From positions 1 to 64,000 of the forward strand of contig CAJTPW010000001.1 in the NCBI GenBank assembly GCA_910578465.1: a stretch of DNA of 64,000 nt, given 5' to 3'. A program made the position numbers and the translations under genes. Shown piece after piece: positions 59,501 to 64,000 of this stretch. Within the stretch, counting starts at the first letter, position 1; each line of letters starts with the position of its first letter. This DNA comes from an uncultured Vampirovibrio sp. (GTDB taxonomy: Bacteria > Cyanobacteriota > Vampirovibrionia > Gastranaerophilales > Gastranaerophilaceae). The notes beneath the pieces were generated by a model, which searched no databases, was not told the origin of the DNA, and saw only the letters and a list, made by a program, of their open reading frames with translations.

Positions 59501-59822
59501 GTACGGTGCGGCTTACACTCTTCAAGAAATGTTAACAATTAAATCAGATGATGTTAACGGAAGAAGCAGAGCTTATGAAGCTATCGTTAAAGGTGACAAC
59601 ATTCCAAGACCGGGTATCCCTGAATCATTCAAGGTATTGGTTCGTGAATTGCAAAGTATCGGCCTTGATATTGCCGTTGCGAAAAAAGGCGGCGAAGAAG
59701 TTGATTTAATGTCCGATACGGACGATTTAAGAAAGTCTGCTCCAAAAAGAGTGCTCTCTGATATGGATTCTGAACTCTTAAATATCAATTTCTTTGAAAC
59801 ACCAACAACATTTAAAGACTAA
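56508..59822 (+). CDS. rpoB: RNA polymerase beta subunit
   Basis: A 1104-residue beta subunit. Visible conserved elements are [27 protein letters not shown], the rifampicin region ([53 protein letters not shown]), [35 protein letters not shown] and the C-terminal [38 protein letters not shown]. It is short compared with E. coli, matching the compact cyanobacterial form. AGAGGT lies near the ATG. In the rifampicin region, residues such as the Asp in MDQ and His in THKRR look wild-type. Confidence 0.99.
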   Translation: [1104 protein letters not shown]

Positions 59823-59843
59823 TCTGATTTCAGATTAGTCTTT
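59814..59843 (+). promoter_or_regulatory. Perfect hairpin over the rpoB stop codon
   Basis: AAAGACTAATCTGA (59814-59827) and TCAGATTAGTCTTT (59830-59843) are perfect reverse complements around a two-base loop, so the message can form a 12-14 base-pair hairpin covering the rpoB TAA. No T-run follows, so a complete terminator is unlikely. It could be an attenuator, an RNase processing site or a stabilising structure between rpoB and rpoC1. Confidence 0.7.
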
Positions 59844-59890
59844 CATACCAAAATTTAAACAATAACTAAGAATTAAGGAGACAAGATAAA

Positions 59891-61606
59891 GTGTCAACAA
59901 GTATAGATTATTTTGATTATATACGAATCTCAATAGCATCAAGCGAAAGAGTTCTAAAATGGTCATACGGCGAAGTTACAAAGCCTGAAACCATTAACTA
60001 CAGAACTTTAAAGCCCGAACGCGACGGTCTTTTTTGCGAAAGAATATTCGGGCCTTCAAAAGACTGGGAATGCTATTGCGGTAAATATAAAAGAGTGCGC
60101 CACAAAGGTATTATCTGTGAACGCTGCGGAGTTGAAGTAACGGATTCAAAAGTGCGCCGTCACAGATTGGGCCACATTAAGCTTGCAGCACCCGTGAGCC
60201 ATATCTGGTTTTTAAAAGGTATTCCAAGCTATCTCGGACTTTTGCTTGATATGACATTAAAAGATTTGGAACAGATTATCTACTTTAACAACTATGTTGT
60301 AGTAGATGGCGGCGAAAGCCCGTTTAGAAAATTCCAGCTTTTAACCGAAGAAGAATATGAAGATTATATTTTAGAAAACGAAGACAGCCAGCTCAAAGTG
60401 GGTATCGGGGCTGAAGTTGTTAAGGAATTATTATCAGAAATCGAACTTAACAAACTTGCTGATGATATCAGAGCAGAGCTTGATTCTGCAGGCGGTTCAG
60501 TTCAAAAGAGAGCTAAATTAATCAAAAGATTAAGATTGGTTGAATCTTTAATTGAATCCGAAACAGAACCAACCTGGTTTATTATGGATGTTCTCCCCGT
60601 AACTCCTCCGGACCTTCGTCCTATGGTTCAGCTGGATGGCGGACGTTTTGCAACATCAGACTTAAATGACCTTTACAGAAGGGTTATAAACAGAAACAAC
60701 CGTCTTGCAAGACTTTTAGAGATGGGCGCACCTGAAATTATCGTTAGAAACGAAAAGAGAATGCTTCAGGAAGCTGTTGACGCTCTTATTGATAACGGCC
60801 GCCGCGGAAGAACGGTTGTAGGCCCGAATTCAAGACCTTTGAAATCTTTATCAAACATTATCGAAGGTAAACAGGGTCGTTTCAGACAAAACCTTCTCGG
60901 TAAACGTGTTGACTACTCAGGCCGTTCCGTTATCGTTGTAGGTCCGCAGTTGAGCTTAAATCAGTGCGGTCTTCCAAAAGAAATGGCAATTGAATTATTT
61001 AAACCGTTTGTTGTAAATAAATTAATCGAACGCGGTTTGGTTCAAAATATTAAGTCTGCAAAGAAAAAGATTGAAAGATCAGAGCCCATCGTATGGGATA
61101 TATTGGAAGAGGTAGTAGATGGGCACCCCGTATTGTTAAACCGTGCCCCAACCCTCCACAGACTTGGTATTCAGGCATTTGAACCAATTTTGGTTGAAGG
61201 CAGAGCTATTCAATTGCACCCGCTTGTATGTACGGCATTTAACGCCGACTTCGACGGTGACCAGATGGCTGTTCACGTTCCGCTTTCAATTGAAGCGCAA
61301 ACCGAAGCCAGAATGCTTATGCTTGCAACAAACAATATTCTTGCCCCTGCAACAGGTAAGCCGATTATTACACCTTCTCAGGATATGGTACTAGGTATTT
61401 ACTATTTAACTATTCTGAAAGATGAAAGTGCTCCCGTTAAAGGTTATTTCCATAACTTTATGGATGCAATTTCAGCGCTTGAGCTCGGTAACATCAAACT
61501 ACACGATAAAATTGTCGTAAGAGATGAAGAAGGCAAGAGAATTGAAACAACGGCAGGCAGAATAATGTTTAACGAAACGGTAAGAAAATCTGTCCTAAGC
61601 CATTAA
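59891..61606 (+). CDS. rpoC1: RNA polymerase gamma subunit (N-terminal part of beta-prime)
   Basis: A 571-residue protein equal to the first part of beta-prime. The zinc-binding CYCGKYKRVRHKGIICERCGVEVT, RRHRLGHIKLAAPVSHIWFLKGIPSYLG, the active-site NADFDGDQMAVHVPLS (catalytic metal Asp triad) and NILAPATGKPIITPSQDMVLG are present. It ends soon after the active site, before the bridge helix, so the rest is made separately as rpoC2. This split is characteristic of the Cyanobacteria and their non-photosynthetic sister lineages. rpoC2 starts about 75 bases later. Confidence 0.97.
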   Translation: MSTSIDYFDYIRISIASSERVLKWSYGEVTKPETINYRTLKPERDGLFCERIFGPSKDWECYCGKYKRVRHKGIICERCGVEVTDSKVRRHRLGHIKLAAPVSHIWFLKGIPSYLGLLLDMTLKDLEQIIYFNNYVVVDGGESPFRKFQLLTEEEYEDYILENEDSQLKVGIGAEVVKELLSEIELNKLADDIRAELDSAGGSVQKRAKLIKRLRLVESLIESETEPTWFIMDVLPVTPPDLRPMVQLDGGRFATSDLNDLYRRVINRNNRLARLLEMGAPEIIVRNEKRMLQEAVDALIDNGRRGRTVVGPNSRPLKSLSNIIEGKQGRFRQNLLGKRVDYSGRSVIVVGPQLSLNQCGLPKEMAIELFKPFVVNKLIERGLVQNIKSAKKKIERSEPIVWDILEEVVDGHPVLLNRAPTLHRLGIQAFEPILVEGRAIQLHPLVCTAFNADFDGDQMAVHVPLSIEAQTEARMLMLATNNILAPATGKPIITPSQDMVLGIYYLTILKDESAPVKGYFHNFMDAISALELGNIKLHDKIVVRDEEGKRIETTAGRIMFNETVRKSVLSH

Positions 61607-61681
61607 TATAGGCAGGACAGGCTTTCTTCAAGCCGCGATTATAAATTTTAAAGAACTTTAAATAAGAGGGAAAAAATAAAA

Positions 61682-64000
61682 ATGACAACTTTGACTCCTG
61701 AAAGTGCAGCAAAAAAGAAAAAACATATAGATTTTATAAATAAAACCGTTGATAAAAAAGGTTTAAACAAGCTTCTTGCTCAAATCTATCTGGAGATGGG
61801 CGGAGCAAAAACTGCCGAACTTGCAAACAACCTTAAAAACTTAGGGTTTAAATATGCGACAAAAGCAGGTACCACAATTTCAATCCACGACCTTTCGGTT
61901 CCATCCGTTAAGGGCAAACTTTTAAAAGAAGCTCAAGAACAGATTGAACAATCAACTTACCGTTATATGAAAGGTGAAATCACAGAGGTTGAGCGTTATA
62001 CAAAAGTTATTGACACCTGGTCCGAAACCACTGCAAGATTAACGGAACAGGTTGTAGAGAACTTTGATAAATTAAACCCCGTTTATATGATGGCATTCTC
62101 CGGTGCGAGAGGTAACTTATCTCAGGTATCTCAGCTGGTTGGTATGCGTGGTTTGATGGCTGATGCGCAAGGACAGATTATCGACTTGCCGATTAAATCA
62201 AACTTTAAAGAAGGCCTCTCTTGTACCGAATACGTTATTTCATCATACGGTGCACGTAAAGGTCTTGTAGACACGGCGTTAAAAACAGCCGACTCAGGAT
62301 ATTTGACAAGACGTCTCGTTGACGTTGCACAGGATGTAATTATCCGTGATGCGGATTGCCACACTGAAAAATCAATCAAGATGACTGCCATTATGGATGG
62401 TGAAAACGTAATCGTTCCTCTGTTGGACAGATTGTTGGGCAGAACCGTTGCTCAGGATATAGTTGATAAAGACGGAAACGTTTTAATTGAAAGAAACACG
62501 ACAATTGACCGTGATGATATTGCAAAAATCAAAGATTTAGGCTTAACGGAAGTAGATGTAAGATCGACATTAACCTGTGAACTCGAATACGGTATTTGCC
62601 AGAAGTGTTACGGCTGGGCGATGACCACACAAAAACTTGTAGATGTGGGCGAAGCTATCGGTACAATTGCGGCACAGTCAATCGGTGAACCCGGTACACA
62701 GCTTACAATGAGAACGTTCCACACGGGCGGTGTATTCAAAGGTTCAGGTGCTATGAAACAGGTGCTGGCACCGTTTGACGGTAAAGTTGAAGGTAATGTT
62801 CGAACAAGAGAAATGAGAACCCGTCATGGGGATATCGTTCAGGTTGCAATTAAAGAAGCGGACATCACATTTGCAGGCAAAAAAGAGTCCGAAAAAATTC
62901 ATATTCCTGCAGGTGCAAAGGTTATGTTTACAGACGGGGCTGAATTCAAAAAAGGCGAGAAAATTGCTGAATTTGAACCTGTATCAAAAGGGGACGGCTC
63001 ACGTTTAACGGAAAAAGCAACAAAGGATATTACATCCGATATTTCAGGCGAAGTTGTATTTGACGATTTTGTTGCTGACGAAAAGAAAGACCGTCAGGGA
63101 AACATTTCAAGAACTTCAAACAAATCAGGTATTGTTTGGGTGCTGGGCGGTGATGTTTATACGCTTCCTGCAGGCTCTAAGATTCTGGTTTCAGACGGAC
63201 AGAAGATTAAAAAAGGCGAAAAACTTGCCGAAACATTGATTGTTTCCGAACACGGCGGTGAAGTTCGCGTGAACAATTCACTTGAAGTTGAGAAAGTGAA
63301 GTTTGAAGGCAGAACCATTAATAAAATTGTTGCAGGTAAGGAATTAACAATTGTTATTGCTTCAATTCAGCCTTCAAATGCCGTGTTTGAACAAACCAAA
63401 AAAGAACAAATCTGGCATGTGACAGAAACCGATGAAAAATATATCGTTAAATCTCCGATTGATACAACCGTTGAAAACGGTATGATTATTGCCGAATTGA
63501 TTGATGACGAGCACAAAGTTGCAAGTTCTGGCGAAATCAGATACAACGGTATTGAAGTGGATGAAAATCAGGTAGTTGTTCAAGGCGGTGAAGTTGTATT
63601 CATCCCTGAAGAAATTCACCAGATTTCAAAAGATTCAAGCTTAAAACTTGTTGAATCCGGAACTTATGTTGAAGCGGGCACAGAAGTTGTTAAAGACTTA
63701 TACACGCATATTGACGGTATTGTTGAAATTAAAGAATTCAATGATATTATCCACGAAGTAATTGTCCGCCCCGGTGAATTGCATACGCTTGATTCAATCA
63801 ACGACTTAAAGGTTGAAGAAAATGAAGTAATTAAGGCAGGTACTGTTGTTGCAGGCAAAATCAAAGCTAAGGTTGATTCAATTGTAACAATTGTTGAAAA
63901 TGACTCCGATGTTCTTGAGTTGGATGATTTGGATGAAGAAATAACAGAAGATATTGTTGATGAAGATTCGCTTGAAAAACAATCCGTTCAAATCTTAATC
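61682..64000 (+). CDS. rpoC2: RNA polymerase beta-prime subunit, C-terminal part (incomplete, runs off window)
   Basis: The frame opens at 61682 (AGAGGG upstream) and is open to the window end, 773 codons so far, so it is cut by the edge. It begins MTTLTPESAAKKKKHIDFINKTVDKKGLNK. It carries GARGNLSQVSQLVGMRGLMADAQG, then EGLSCTEYVISSYGARKGLVDTALKTADSGYLTRRLVDVAQD (bridge helix and start of the trigger region) and the zinc motif CELEYGICQKCYG. The trigger-loop end LTMRTFHTGG lies near residue 340. From about 345 onward a long, beta-rich insert follows (SBHM-like strands, EVRVNNSLEVEKVKF), like the SI3 insertion of cyanobacterial RpoC2. Confidence 0.96.
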   Translation, partial: MTTLTPESAAKKKKHIDFINKTVDKKGLNKLLAQIYLEMGGAKTAELANNLKNLGFKYATKAGTTISIHDLSVPSVKGKLLKEAQEQIEQSTYRYMKGEITEVERYTKVIDTWSETTARLTEQVVENFDKLNPVYMMAFSGARGNLSQVSQLVGMRGLMADAQGQIIDLPIKSNFKEGLSCTEYVISSYGARKGLVDTALKTADSGYLTRRLVDVAQDVIIRDADCHTEKSIKMTAIMDGENVIVPLLDRLLGRTVAQDIVDKDGNVLIERNTTIDRDDIAKIKDLGLTEVDVRSTLTCELEYGICQKCYGWAMTTQKLVDVGEAIGTIAAQSIGEPGTQLTMRTFHTGGVFKGSGAMKQVLAPFDGKVEGNVRTREMRTRHGDIVQVAIKEADITFAGKKESEKIHIPAGAKVMFTDGAEFKKGEKIAEFEPVSKGDGSRLTEKATKDITSDISGEVVFDDFVADEKKDRQGNISRTSNKSGIVWVLGGDVYTLPAGSKILVSDGQKIKKGEKLAETLIVSEHGGEVRVNNSLEVEKVKFEGRTINKIVAGKELTIVIASIQPSNAVFEQTKKEQIWHVTETDEKYIVKSPIDTTVENGMIIAELIDDEHKVASSGEIRYNGIEVDENQVVVQGGEVVFIPEEIHQISKDSSLKLVESGTYVEAGTEVVKDLYTHIDGIVEIKEFNDIIHEVIVRPGELHTLDSINDLKVEENEVIKAGTVVAGKIKAKVDSIVTIVENDSDVLELDDLDEEITEDIVDEDSLEKQSVQILI

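Noticed and set aside
1..64000. DGR reverse transcriptase or accessory gene
   Set aside because: No ORF shows a YxDD-type RT motif or an Avd-like protein; the driver of the cassette variation, if it exists, is outside the window.
1..64000. CRISPR array, insertion sequence or prophage
   Set aside because: No regularly spaced short repeats, transposase or phage structural genes were found; the only repeats are the cassette scaffolds, tRNA pieces and paralogues.

Overview
The window looks like a chromosome segment from a non-photosynthetic relative of Cyanobacteria (Melainabacteria/Vampirovibrionia, probably gut-type Gastranaerophilales). The evidence is a beta-prime RNA polymerase subunit split into rpoC1 and rpoC2, with SBHM-like sequence inserted after the trigger loop in RpoC2 as in Cyanobacteria. 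Low GC, flagellar rod genes, an SLH protein, no photosynthesis genes and many lineage-specific proteins fit this. The placement is inference from gene content, not from a database search.

Layout. 1-1.7 kb: an unusual minus-strand array of small Cys-rich C-type-lectin-like cassettes ending in VRCV. They vary at codons as diversity-generating retroelement (DGR) variable repeats do, and lie among duplicated flanks with a structure-conserved hairpin. 1.7-9.5 kb: a degenerate hybrid-cluster-protein homologue, a solenoid-like protein, hisG-mazG, a bacterial voltage-gated Na channel, a SIMPL protein and ligA. 9.5-12 kb: an Orn/Lys/Arg decarboxylase-family gene overlapping deoB. 12-15.6 kb: flagellar genes (possible FliK, two FlgF/G-type proteins, FlgB, FlgC) with a FliA-type promoter; a fifth lectin-like cassette follows the terminator. 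16-20 kb: two membrane proteins, a glyoxalase-like gene, tuf and the Thr-Thr-Tyr tRNA cluster with duplicated tRNA 5-prime pieces.

20-32.6 kb: a glycosyltransferase, a large acidic protein with a UvrD/PcrA-like C-terminus, an exported repeat protein, a phosphohexomutase, a receiver-STAS regulator, clpB, a protein with RelA/SpoT-like motifs and a small orphan. 32.6-37.2 kb: SLH protein and tig-clpP-clpX. 37.3-42.6 kb: nanE-nanK, a small unlisted gene divergent from an XRE repressor, rsmG and a P-loop/TPR protein. 42.8-52.9 kb: a four-gene block of two large membrane proteins and two atypical GH13 enzymes without recognisable signal peptides. 53-56.3 kb: an exported protein and lemA with two DUF3137 genes. 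56.5 kb to the end: rpoB-rpoC1-rpoC2, the last running off the window.

The core genes (tuf/tRNA, tig-clpP-clpX, clpB, rpoBC, ligA, rsmG) are ordinary. The best candidates for something undescribed are the promoterless lectin-like cassette array, the short N-terminal F-x-G motif shared by several lineage proteins, and the cytoplasmic GH13/membrane-protein operon.
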